From positions 1-64,000 of the forward strand of contig JACRMI010000115.1 of the NCBI GenBank assembly GCA_016215025.1: a stretch of 64,000 nucleotides of DNA. Reading direction: 5' to 3'. Below the pieces are notes generated by a model. That model had not been told where the DNA came from. It searched no databases and saw only the letters and a list, made by a program, of their open reading frames with translations. This document shows positions 1 through 7,167 of this stretch, piece by piece; positions within the stretch are counted from its first letter, which is position 1; each line of letters begins with the position of its first letter. The stretch comes from Chloroflexota bacterium. Lineage in GTDB: Bacteria > Chloroflexota > Anaerolineae > UBA4142. Position numbers and translations under genes: made by a program.

Positions 1-46
1 AAAACGCGGCAGTTTCGTTTGAACGAGTCGGTGTGTGAAGTGCTAC

Positions 47-131
47 CGGCGTTTCGCCGAAATCGCACACGATGTCGTGATTACTTCCCCGGCTAGAAAT
101 TTAAGGTAAACCGCACACGATGTCGTGATTA
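47..131. repeat. Hairpin and 20-nt direct repeat pair
   Basis: A small hairpin (CGGCG/CGCCG, 47-59) is followed by two exact copies of CGCACACGATGTCGTGATTA at 64-83 and 112-131. The second copy overlaps the stop codon of the leftward gene that ends at 129. No coding signal is seen in 1-128. Two copies 48 nt apart do not make a CRISPR array; this looks like another of the short intergenic repeats of this genome. Confidence 0.6.
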
Positions 132-500
132 TGGACATCTATCTTCTCGTAAAAAGAGACTGAGCGCCCAACTGACTATGCTCACGACGAGCGCGCCGAC
201 GAACGCTGCCCAGAATCCATCGACGGTAAATCCGAGTCCTGCTTGCCCGGCAATCCAGCCAGTGAGTGCAAGCATCACCGCGTTGACAATTAACGTGAAC
301 AGCCCAAACGTCAAAATGATAAGCGGACAAGTCAGAATCGTTAACAGTGGTCGAATCAACGCGTTCACCAAACCAAAGATAAACGCGACGACGACCATCG
401 TGACCCAGTTGCCTTCAAATGACAATCCAGGAATGCCAACCTTGGTGGCGGCAAACAGCGCAACGGCGTTGATAATGAGGCGAAGGATTAGGTATCGCAT
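129..500 (-). CDS. PF04020-type 4-TM holin-superfamily membrane protein
   Basis: Small integral membrane protein of 123 residues with four hydrophobic segments (about 4-22, 33-52, 56-82, 95-117). The pattern 'NALIRPLLTILTCPLIILT' is typical of the mycobacterial 4-TM phage holin IV superfamily (PF04020). These proteins are widespread in bacteria and mostly not phage-linked; the function is not established. The start is supported by GAGGACATC just before ATG. It is the last gene of the minus-strand cluster beginning at 4582, separated from the DUF4097 gene by a 15-bp perfect hairpin. Family assignment is firm, role unknown. Confidence 0.8.
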   Translation of the reverse strand: MRYLILRLIINAVALFAATKVGIPGLSFEGNWVTMVVVAFIFGLVNALIRPLLTILTCPLIILTFGLFTLIVNAVMLALTGWIAGQAGLGFTVDGFWAAFVGALVVSIVSWALSLFLREDRCP

Positions 501-509
501 GATGTCCTC

Positions 510-543
510 ATGTGCGACGCACCTTTGGAGGTGCGTCGCACAT
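510..543. repeat. 15-bp perfect inverted repeat between two genes
   Basis: ATGTGCGACGCACCT (510-524) pairs perfectly with AGGTGCGTCGCACAT (529-543) over a 4-nt loop. There is no T-tract after it on the minus strand. The half-sequence GTGCGTCGCACAT recurs at 27004-27016, so this is a dispersed repeat, possibly acting as an RNA stability or processing hairpin between two co-transcribed genes. Confidence 0.7.
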
Positions 544-545
544 TT

Positions 546-1970
546 CTATTCTTCTCCCGTCAATTTTCGGATTGCATCGTCGACACTCATCTCGCCGCGC
601 GCAATGGCATCGAGAATGGCTTTGCGTTCGGGCGAGCCGGCGACGGGACCGCTCGTCTCTTCTTCGACCGGTTCATTGCGCGATTCATCTTTATCATCGC
701 GATCATGTCGATGTTCGTGGTGTCGTCCCGGTCGATGCATCCTGACTTCGAAATGATGGCGACGCGCCCGCACTTCGGGCACACGCAGGTCTGCCAGCGA
801 TTCGTTCACCGATTTGCGGACTTCGGCGGCGATGCGTTGTCCCATGTCGGCGAAGGACGAGAAATCAAATTCCGCGGAAAAATTGGCATAATCCTTTGAT
901 TTTTCTCGATGATGCATATCTCCTCCACTGCCACGCATAATCAAATCGCTCTTGGTCGATTCAGCTTTGATCTTGACGCCGCCGCTGCCCATTGTGGCGC
1001 GAATGCGGCTTTCGTCTTGCGAATGAATCTGCATGTTTGCGCGCACAATCAAATCGCCACGCGGCGCATCCAATTCAATTTCGGCATTGGTGTTCGGCGG
1101 CAAGTTTACGACGACATCGCCATCGGCACGCAAGTCGAGCGGAGCGGCTTCAGAGAATGAGATGACTGCATCGCCATCAATGTCTTGCGCCGTCAGTCCG
1201 CCGCGCAAATCCGATGCGATCAAGTCACCGCCACCACGTTCGATCATAATCTGACCGCTGCTTTCGCGGATGCTGATGTCGCCTTCCACTTGTTCAATCG
1301 CAAATGCCGAGCGAATATTTTGTGCGCTGAGATCGCCGCCAACGCTTCGACTCTTGAACGCGCCAATGTCACTCAAACTCACATCGCCTTCAACTTCATT
1401 GATCTCGCTGGCTTGTACGCTGTGCAAAACTGCGTCGCCTTCCCATACGCCATCGCCTTTGAGCGCCTTGACGCCGCGTGCGACGAAATCGCCAGCCACT
1501 TGATTAACCAAGGCGGCGCTGACTTCGGTCAAGCTAATGTCGCCTTCCACCGATTCAATGTGGACATTGGCAACATCACGCAATGCGACATCACCATCCA
1601 AGCTGCCATCACTTTTTAGCGAGGTAACATCCTTGGCGGCGAGCGAGCCATCCAAATCACGCACAATTGTTTCGCCGCGCAAATTACGCAGCGTCACATC
1701 GCCGTCGATATGTTCTAATTCAACATGACCGCTGAGATCGTCGATGCGGACATCGGCTTCGCAACGACTGATCGATAGGGTGGCGGCGCGGGGTACGCGA
1801 AGCGTGACCTTGTTGGTGTTTTCGACGACGATCGTATCGCCTTGCTGGCGTCCGGCATAATCGACGGCGACAGTATGTGCGTCGTCCCAACCGACGACGG
1901 TCACGCGGTTATGACAGTTTCGGATTTCGACGCGGGCGTTATCAGAGACAGTAAAAGTTTGCTGAGGCAT
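546..1970 (-). CDS. DUF4097 beta-repeat protein with C-terminal SHOCT-like domain
   Basis: A 474-residue protein made mostly of short repeats of the form 'GDVxLxxVxG', which predict a right-handed beta-helix as in DUF4097 ('putative adhesin') proteins. There is no signal peptide or TM segment, so it is probably cytosolic or peripheral. A charged Arg/His/Asp/Glu stretch (about 395-440) precedes a C-terminal helical motif 'ERKAILDAIARGEMSVDDA' that matches the SHOCT-like motif in the neighbouring genes at 2013, 2500 and 4187. In Firmicutes, DUF4097 proteins of the YvlB/LiaX type belong to envelope-stress systems; a similar role here is inference. Long open frames on the opposite strand are composition shadows. 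Confidence 0.85.
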   Translation of the reverse strand: MPQQTFTVSDNARVEIRNCHNRVTVVGWDDAHTVAVDYAGRQQGDTIVVENTNKVTLRVPRAATLSISRCEADVRIDDLSGHVELEHIDGDVTLRNLRGETIVRDLDGSLAAKDVTSLKSDGSLDGDVALRDVANVHIESVEGDISLTEVSAALVNQVAGDFVARGVKALKGDGVWEGDAVLHSVQASEINEVEGDVSLSDIGAFKSRSVGGDLSAQNIRSAFAIEQVEGDISIRESSGQIMIERGGGDLIASDLRGGLTAQDIDGDAVISFSEAAPLDLRADGDVVVNLPPNTNAEIELDAPRGDLIVRANMQIHSQDESRIRATMGSGGVKIKAESTKSDLIMRGSGGDMHHREKSKDYANFSAEFDFSSFADMGQRIAAEVRKSVNESLADLRVPEVRARRHHFEVRMHRPGRHHEHRHDRDDKDESRNEPVEEETSGPVAGSPERKAILDAIARGEMSVDDAIRKLTGEE

Positions 1971-2012
1971 GATTTACTCCTTGAGTAGTGCAAATTGCCA
2001 ATTTGCGCCACA

Positions 2013-2399
2013 TTATTCAATAAATACTTCGACGTGCTCGCCGTCTTCTTCGTCTTCGACGTCGACGATTTTGCCTTGTCCGCCAGACTTGATCGCTGCC
2101 ATGATTTGCTGCATATCAAGTCCTTCGAGACCGGCGGGCGCAAATTTTGCACCCATCTTCATGCCTACGTCGACCAAGCCAAGGGGAATGTTCACGTTGA
2201 CTTTGCGCTTGCCCGATTTCAAATCGGTGACACGCACGCGAAACCATTTGCCGCTCGTCGAGGGGGAGGGCGAATAAGCTTTGTTATTTCCGCGATCCGT
2301 CTCGCCGAGTGCGCCGAGCAATTTTGCGCCTTCTTCGGCGGTGATTTGTTTGGCTTCGATCATTTTCAAGATTTGCATTCGTTCGTCTGCGGTTGCCAT
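2013..2399 (-). CDS. SHOCT-like domain protein (128 aa)
   Basis: Small acidic soluble protein. Residues 4-32 ('DERMQILKMIEAKQITAEEG') form the same two-helix SHOCT-like motif found in its neighbours. A middle segment 'VRVTDLKSGKRKVNVNIP' and the end 'IVDVEDEEDGEHVEVFIE' suggest a small beta domain. The C-terminal pattern resembles the end of the next gene ('ITIDVDDKNGRVQVYIV'), so the two are probably paralogous around a lost or gained membrane part. The start has an excellent GGAGGTAC Shine-Dalgarno. Function unknown; membership of the DUF4097/DUF2089 cluster suggests a regulatory or envelope-stress role (inference). Confidence 0.8.
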   Translation of the reverse strand: MATADERMQILKMIEAKQITAEEGAKLLGALGETDRGNNKAYSPSPSTSGKWFRVRVTDLKSGKRKVNVNIPLGLVDVGMKMGAKFAPAGLEGLDMQQIMAAIKSGGQGKIVDVEDEEDGEHVEVFIE

Positions 2400-2420
2400 G
2401 GTGTACCTCCAATTATTCCT

Positions 2421-2497
2421 TTGTCATTCTGAGAGGCGGAGCGACGAAGAATCGCGATTCCACGTATCGAGATTCTTCGCTGCGCTCAGAATGACAA
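2421..2497. repeat. GTCATTCTGAG-type inverted repeat element
   Basis: TTGTCATTCTGAG (2421-2433) is the inverse of CTCAGAATGACAA (2485-2497), with an inner GAAGAATC/GATTCTTC pair. It fills the gap between two minus-strand genes. The same family occurs near 3111, 17620-17850, 22990, 25941, 45448, 48102, 59780, 60490 (inside hemH) and 61316 (inside a radical SAM gene). Confidence 0.85.
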
Positions 2498-2499
2498 TA

Positions 2500-3090
2500 T
2501 TACACAATATATACTTGCACACGCCCGTTCTTGTCGTCGACATCGATGGTGATGCCGCGACCGTCTCTGAGTTCGCGTTCGAGCGCGGCGATGATTTCGG
2601 ATGGATCGTCCCAGTCCCAATCGCCATGCCGGGTCCGAATCCTGTTCTTGGAAAAGCTGATTGCCCACGGCGCAACCCATGCGACCAAATGAAGCAGCCC
2701 GATGGGAAAGGGAATCCCAAAACGGATCGGGCGTTTGTTACGACGCGTCGGTTCGACATTGACGTAGAGCCAGTGACCAGAGAATGCGCCCGCGCCAATG
2801 ACGATCAGGAGCGTGCCAAATAATACGACCGGAAGTCCGATCAAAAACCATAGAATGTTCGCATGCACGGTTGAGGCTATGATGCAGGTGCCGAGCAAAA
2901 CGATCAGTATGCCGAGCGTGAGCGGAATACCCCACATCATGCGCATCCACTGCGGCAAATCGACCGGATCAAAGGGTGGTGTGTCGGTGCGTTCGACGCG
3001 TGGTGCGTACAATCGCGCGTCGGCTTCGCGGGCATTGATTTCGCCGCGTTCCAATTGTCTCAAAATTCCCATCGTGTCTGCATTGTCCAT
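2500..3090 (-). CDS. SHOCT-like domain membrane protein
   Basis: About 196 residues. The N-terminus 'DTMGILRQLERGEINAREAD' is the SHOCT-like helix pair shared by this cluster. Two TM segments follow (roughly residues 60-80 and 85-105), then an amphipathic region and a C-terminal beta tail like that of the gene at 2013. The ATG at 3090 is chosen over one eight codons upstream because GGAAGG lies 6-7 nt before it. The upstream extension would run into the repeat element at 3111. Function unknown; location at the membrane next to a DUF4097 protein is suggestive only. Confidence 0.75.
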   Translation of the reverse strand: MDNADTMGILRQLERGEINAREADARLYAPRVERTDTPPFDPVDLPQWMRMMWGIPLTLGILIVLLGTCIIASTVHANILWFLIGLPVVLFGTLLIVIGAGAFSGHWLYVNVEPTRRNKRPIRFGIPFPIGLLHLVAWVAPWAISFSKNRIRTRHGDWDWDDPSEIIAALERELRDGRGITIDVDDKNGRVQVYIV

Positions 3091-3110
3091 TGGATTGCCC
3101 TTCCATACTG

Positions 3111-3194
3111 TCATTTCGAGCGGAGCGAGAAATCTCCGCTTACGCGCGAGTGAGATTTCTCCTCACAAACGCTTCGCGGCTCGTCGAAATGACA
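3111..3194. repeat. GTCATTTCGAG-type inverted repeat element
   Basis: TGTCATTTCGAG at 3111 is the inverse of the end near CTCGTCGAAATGACA (3194), with an inner AGAAATCTC/GAGATTTCT pair. It belongs to the GTCATTCTGAGCGGAGCGAA family and fills the gap between 3090 and 3198. Confidence 0.8.
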
Positions 3195-3197
3195 CTG

Positions 3198-4178
3198 TCA
3201 AATATCCAATTCCATCAACGTCAAACCGTTGTGAAAATAAAATCCTTCTTGCTCCAACGCATCCACTAATTCAGGATGTGAGGTGGCAGCATCGGCGCGG
3301 ATAGGGTGGAGTGGCAGCTTGGCAATTTCTTCGAGCGCCGCGTTCACGAGACTTGATTCGACACGTCCACGAAAATCCGGATGGACCTGAATCACAAATC
3401 GATGTGGCGTCAAAATATTCTGACCGCGCAAGTACACCACGGCGGCGGGTCTGCCATCGCGTTCTAGAATCCAGCGCCGCGTCGTCTGCCCAACAAAGAA
3501 ATCACCGATTCGTTCCGCGATTCGTTCATCGAATGCTGGCGTAAAGATATTAGATTCTGGTCGATAGCGTCCAGCGTTTTCCGGTATCACCAAACGAAGC
3601 AATTCCGACACCGCGTTGTGATCGCGCGAGCGGAGAGGGCGTAATCCCTTCACGGGTGTAATGGTTGGATGAGAGCGCAACGCCGAATGTGACCACTCTC
3701 CGCGAGTTTCCACCGCTTTGAATCCCAACTCTTTGTACAATTTGATCGCGCCATCATTGTTGGGGCGCACGTTGAGAAATATTTTTCTGACTTGGCGTTC
3801 GCGCAAATAGCTAAACGTAGCTTGCATTAATGCGCGCGCAATCCCTTGGCGTCGATATTCGATTTTGACGGCGACATTGCTGATATAGTATCGGTCGCTC
3901 CGGTTATAGTCGGGATTGAGTGAAACATTCCCAACGATTTTTCCATCTTCGACCCAGACCAAGCCGTACATCGGCGTGCCCATGCCCGGCGAGTAACTCA
4001 TCGTCCACAAAGCAATGCCAAATTCGCGCAGCCAAGGTGTGGTTGAAAAGGGAAAGTTATTGTCGGGACGAAACGCTTCTTCCAGCAAATGCGCAACGCC
4101 GTTCAGATCGGTCGAAGGATCGAACAATCGTGCGCCATGAAAATTGGAACTGGATTTGCTAAGAGCACGTGCAACCAT
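3198..4178 (-). CDS. GNAT family N-acetyltransferase, probably two-domain
   Basis: A 326-residue protein. Residues ~15-165 form a GNAT domain with the acetyl-CoA binding stretch 'VAVKIEYRRQGIARALMQA' (motif A, R/QxxGxG/A-like) and 'NDGAIKLYKELGF' (motif B). The second half also looks GNAT-like ('VVYLRGQNILTPHRFVIQVH') but lacks a clear loop and may be degenerate. Substrate cannot be predicted. It starts 8 nt after the stop of the DUF2089 gene, so the two are very likely co-transcribed from the promoter at 4613-4641. The ATG has only weak upstream purines and may be translationally coupled. Confidence 0.8.
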   Translation of the reverse strand: MVARALSKSSSNFHGARLFDPSTDLNGVAHLLEEAFRPDNNFPFSTTPWLREFGIALWTMSYSPGMGTPMYGLVWVEDGKIVGNVSLNPDYNRSDRYYISNVAVKIEYRRQGIARALMQATFSYLRERQVRKIFLNVRPNNDGAIKLYKELGFKAVETRGEWSHSALRSHPTITPVKGLRPLRSRDHNAVSELLRLVIPENAGRYRPESNIFTPAFDERIAERIGDFFVGQTTRRWILERDGRPAAVVYLRGQNILTPHRFVIQVHPDFRGRVESSLVNAALEEIAKLPLHPIRADAATSHPELVDALEQEGFYFHNGLTLMELDI

Positions 4179-4186
4179 AAATGCTC

Positions 4187-4582
4187 CTAAGCCGATTCGC
4201 CTTGCAGCAATCGGACGGCGTCATCTGCGCTGATCTTGCCTTTGGCTAAATCGTCCAACACCGCTTTGCGAACTTCAGGCGCGACCTTGGCGAGCGGTTC
4301 TTCCTTTGGTTCAGCCCCCGGCTCGTAGCCCATCGCGCGAATAATGTCGGTAAGGCGGGCGCGTACGGTCGAATAAGGCATCCCCAATTCTTCGCCCACT
4401 TTGTAGGCGTTCCCGCGGTTTTTGATGAATGTTTCGACGAATTGGATTTGGTCTGCGTCGAACTGCGCCAAGCGCCCGATGGAAAATTGCCCTCCTATAT
4501 CGGTGCCACAAGAGCGACATTCGAGCTTGGTAACGATCAATTCTTTGCCGCAAACGGGGCAATTACCAAAAACTTGATTCAT
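4187..4582 (-). CDS. DUF2089 family zinc-ribbon/HTH protein with SHOCT-like tail
   Basis: A 131-residue probable DNA-binding regulator. Residues 8-26 are a zinc ribbon (CPVC...CRSC). Residues ~45-85 are a helix-turn-helix ('GNAYKVGEELGMPYSTVRAR'). Residues ~103-129 carry the SHOCT-like motif 'VRKAVLDDLAKGKISADDA' shared with three downstream genes. The start has GAAGGAATTG upstream of ATG. A strong promoter and an inverted repeat ACATCAA/TTGATGT lie directly upstream, suggesting autoregulation. Family assignment is firm; target and signal are unknown. Confidence 0.87.
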   Translation of the reverse strand: MNQVFGNCPVCGKELIVTKLECRSCGTDIGGQFSIGRLAQFDADQIQFVETFIKNRGNAYKVGEELGMPYSTVRARLTDIIRAMGYEPGAEPKEEPLAKVAPEVRKAVLDDLAKGKISADDAVRLLQGESA

Positions 4583-4583
4583 T

Positions 4584-4641
4584 ACATCAATTCCTTCTAT
4601 GTTGATGTCAATAATTTACCATATTATTCAAAATTTGTCAA
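4584..4641 (-). promoter_or_regulatory. Promoter and candidate operator for the DUF2089 cluster
   Basis: Read on the minus strand: TTGACA (4641-4636), 17-nt spacer, TAAATT (4618-4613). Between the -10 and the start codon is an inverted repeat ACATCAA-N11-TTGATGT (4584-4608), a plausible binding site for the HTH protein encoded immediately downstream. Promoter match is good; operator role is inference. Confidence 0.7.
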
Positions 4642-4691
4642 TATATTTGCAAATAATTTTAATGAAAATGAAATATTTGATCCGGAAATAT

Positions 4692-4720
4692 AAAAACCTC
4701 TCGGTTTTAGCTGAGAGGTT
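4692..4720 (-). terminator. Intrinsic terminator of the degV gene
   Basis: AACCTCTC (4695-4702) pairs with GAGAGGTT (4713-4720) over a 10-nt loop. Read leftward the stem is followed by TTTTTAT. It lies 19 nt past the stop of the DegV gene and insulates it from the DUF2089 promoter. Confidence 0.85.
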
Positions 4721-4738
4721 CCATTCATTCGAGATTCT

Positions 4739-5632
4739 TTAGACTTTTCCGTTTCTTTTCGATAACCAAGCGATGCCAACCGCACCTGGTCCGGCGTGTG
4801 CCCCCAGAACGGGGCCCGTTTCGGACAAGACAATCTGTTTATCGGGAAAGACATTTGACAATGCTTCTTCGACTTCGATCGCCAGTTCGGGCGCGTGAGC
4901 ATGGACAACGGCTAGCTCTTCAACCGGTCCTGAATTGACGACCAGCTCGACCAGGCGGGAAAGCGCCCGCTTCTGTGATCGAACATTTTCCAGCGGAATG
5001 ATTTCGCCGTGGGCGGTGGACAGCAGCGGCTTGACGTTTAGCAGAGTTCCAACCAACGCTGCGCCTTTGCCCAATCGACCGCCGCGTTGCGCATATTCTA
5101 ACGTTCCCAGCATGGCGACAATATGGACGTGGCGCATTAACGATTCAACTAGAGCTTTGATTTCGCCCAGCGTCTTCCCAACTTTGGCAGCGCGCGCGGC
5201 TTGAATCACGAGCCAGCCTAGGGACATGCTGACTTGCTGTGAATCGAGGACTTCAATCTGGGTGTTGGGAATATCTTGCGCGGCGAGGCGGGAGGCGTTG
5301 TAAATGCCACTAAGTGTGCCGATAGTATGAATGGCTAAAATTTGATTGGTCGCTTGGCCTAACTCGCGGAAAGTTTGTTCAAAATCGCCGATAGAGGGGA
5401 CCGAAGTGGTAGGTAAAACGGGGCTGTTACTCAGTTTTTGGTAGAATTCCCAGGAAGGCAGATCGACCCGGTCGCGATACTCCGCCGCACCGAAGCGAAC
5501 AATAGCTGGGACAACCGTGATATCCAATTCTCGAATAATCGCCGGCGGAATATCGGCTAAGCTGTCAGTAACGATGCGAACGTTAGCGAGCTGGGGTGGA
5601 GCCAGTTGTGCAAGGAGATCGACTTGGTACAT
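4739..5632 (-). CDS. DegV family fatty-acid-binding protein
   Basis: A 297-residue protein matching DegV: 'VRIVTDSLADIPP' near residue 18, 'TTSVPSIGDFEQTF' near 75, 'HTIGTLSGIYNAS' near 100 and a C-terminal 'AHAGPGAVGIAW'. DegV/FakB-type proteins bind a fatty acid in the cytosol and, with a FakA kinase, feed exogenous fatty acids into phospholipid synthesis. No FakA is seen in this window. GAGG precedes the ATG. It appears to be a single-gene unit with its own promoter (5653-5681) and terminator. Confidence 0.92.
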   Translation of the reverse strand: MYQVDLLAQLAPPQLANVRIVTDSLADIPPAIIRELDITVVPAIVRFGAAEYRDRVDLPSWEFYQKLSNSPVLPTTSVPSIGDFEQTFRELGQATNQILAIHTIGTLSGIYNASRLAAQDIPNTQIEVLDSQQVSMSLGWLVIQAARAAKVGKTLGEIKALVESLMRHVHIVAMLGTLEYAQRGGRLGKGAALVGTLLNVKPLLSTAHGEIIPLENVRSQKRALSRLVELVVNSGPVEELAVVHAHAPELAIEVEEALSNVFPDKQIVLSETGPVLGAHAGPGAVGIAWLSKRNGKV

Positions 5633-5652
5633 TTACTGCCTCTTTATTTGGC

Positions 5653-5681
5653 AGTATAGCACAAGTTAGGTGACAAGTAAA
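5653..5681 (-). promoter_or_regulatory. Extended -10 promoter of degV
   Basis: On the minus strand: TTTACT (5681-5676), 17-nt spacer ending in TGC, then TATACT (5658-5653). The TGn gives an extended -10. The start codon is about 20 nt further on. Confidence 0.6.
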
Positions 5682-5707
5682 CTCGCCCAATGGTACTTTT
5701 TGAACAA

Positions 5708-6796
5708 TTAAGATTGAGGCAAAAATGCCATCAGATCGTTGTGTGACGGGATGGATCCGCCGAGCAGTGCGATAGTTGAGGGTTTGTGACCGGCCCGCAA
5801 TGCCGGTTCTACGACATCGACGCTCAAATTCGGAACATGGGTTCGGAGAATTTGGCAGAGTTGGGTGGTTGGCGCAATGTCGTATGCGTTCATACGCGCC
5901 GGCAGAAAAATCGTCTGTCCCTGCTTTGCGGAAATGGTTACTCCGCCGCCCGTAATGTCGACAGTGCCCTGCAAAATCGAAACGATCTGGAACCGGTCGC
6001 GCGTTTGCAAGTTACGAATCGGCGCACGAACGTCGAACAACTCAAGCGCAAAGTATCGACAGGCGACTAGATAATGCTGATCGAACTCTGCGTGGCGGAT
6101 CGTCACACGCGGAATTTTGTGATCGACGATGGGCGTCAACTCGGCGACTAGGAGCGATTGGTCGATATGCAAATCGCGTCCTTTGCCGACGCGTCCCCAA
6201 TCGTACAGTCGATAAGTGATGTCGGAGTTTTCCTGAATTTCGGCAAGGACGATGCCTTTCATGATCGCATGAACGGTTCCCGCCGGAACGAATACGACAT
6301 CGCCGCTTTGCACCGGCACATGCGCCAGCAAATCTTGAAGCTGATTACGCTTTAGATGATCGGTGACTCGCGCAGTATCGACATTGTCTTTGAATCCATG
6401 AATCAGCGTCGCGCCCGGTTCAGCGTGGATAATGTACCATGCCTCAGTTTTGCCAAAGGGATAGTTTTCCAAGCGCTGCGCTTCGGCATCGTCCGGATGA
6501 ACCTGCACGGATAAATCGTCTTGCGCATCGATGAATTTGAACAACAGCGGAAATCGATTATCCTGCGTCGTTGAGCCAAGCATTGCTTGTGGGTCTTGCT
6601 CAATCAGACCGCCGAGCGTCGCTCCTTGATCTTCGCCGTTCTCGACGATGCAGCCGTCCCACGCTTCCCAGGTTTCACCAATAAGCTGATCTTGCGCTAT
6701 AGATTTGTTGAGCAAGTGATTGAGATTTCGCCCACCCCAAATTTTTTCCTTAGCCACTGCACGTAGCCGCAAAGGGTAATATTTATCTTTTGCCAT
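5708..6796 (-). CDS. Mannose-6-phosphate isomerase, class I
   Basis: Interconverts mannose-6-phosphate and fructose-6-phosphate in the cytosol, supplying GDP-mannose and surface-glycan synthesis. The 362-residue protein has the zinc-ligand motifs of type I PMI: 'SVQVHPDD' (Gln, His), 'GKTEAWYI' (Glu) and 'VPAGTVHAI' (His). The length fits the short bacterial form. It begins 4 nt after the stop of the preceding gene, within a CAAATGA-like 7-8 nt repeat, and has no clear Shine-Dalgarno, so translational coupling is likely. The neighbouring membrane glycosyltransferase-like gene is consistent with a glycan role. Confidence 0.93.
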   Translation of the reverse strand: MAKDKYYPLRLRAVAKEKIWGGRNLNHLLNKSIAQDQLIGETWEAWDGCIVENGEDQGATLGGLIEQDPQAMLGSTTQDNRFPLLFKFIDAQDDLSVQVHPDDAEAQRLENYPFGKTEAWYIIHAEPGATLIHGFKDNVDTARVTDHLKRNQLQDLLAHVPVQSGDVVFVPAGTVHAIMKGIVLAEIQENSDITYRLYDWGRVGKGRDLHIDQSLLVAELTPIVDHKIPRVTIRHAEFDQHYLVACRYFALELFDVRAPIRNLQTRDRFQIVSILQGTVDITGGGVTISAKQGQTIFLPARMNAYDIAPTTQLCQILRTHVPNLSVDVVEPALRAGHKPSTIALLGGSIPSHNDLMAFLPQS

Positions 6797-6799
6797 TTG

Positions 6800-7117
6800 T
6801 CATTTGCTCATTTGAGTATTTCGCATTACTAAGAATTCTTGTTCGGTGATGAACTCGCCTTTATCGATTGTCTTTTCGGTCACGGCGTGCCGCGCGTTGA
6901 GCTTGACTTGAGCATGCATCAGCGTAAAGCACTTGTCGTCCATGATTTCCTTACGCAAGATGTACCCATCCGACTCGTCGTCGAGACTGGGATCGTTGCG
7001 CAAGTCCACGCGCACGGCGACCGGCGACTCGCAGCGTTTACATTTGACGTAGAGCCAAAGCACGTTCGGATCGGAAGAAGCGGTGAACATTGATTTAAGC
7101 GATTTGAGAAAGCCCAT
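6800..7117 (-). CDS. Conserved hypothetical protein with one CxxC pair
   Basis: A 105-residue protein; I do not recognise the family. It begins 'MGFLKSLKSMF' and has 'YVKCKRCESPVAVRVD' (one CxxC pair, so possibly half a zinc site), followed by an acidic region. The ATG at 7117 is chosen because ACGGAGTT lies 6-8 nt upstream; an upstream start at 7207 would overlap the preceding gene by 40 nt. The last residues (MSK) and the stop are encoded within a short repeat just before manA. Probably co-transcribed with manA. Confidence 0.65.
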   Translation of the reverse strand: MGFLKSLKSMFTASSDPNVLWLYVKCKRCESPVAVRVDLRNDPSLDDESDGYILRKEIMDDKCFTLMHAQVKLNARHAVTEKTIDKGEFITEQEFLVMRNTQMSK

Positions 7118-7167
7118 AATGAACTCCGTAAGGTTTAAAGCGGAAAACGTGATTCGTGATTGGTGAA

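Noticed and set aside
64..131. CRISPR-like repeats at the left edge
   Set aside because: Only two copies, with 28 nt between them; consistent with a short dispersed repeat.
129..500. Prophage holin
   Set aside because: PF04020 membership does not imply phage, and no other phage gene is near.
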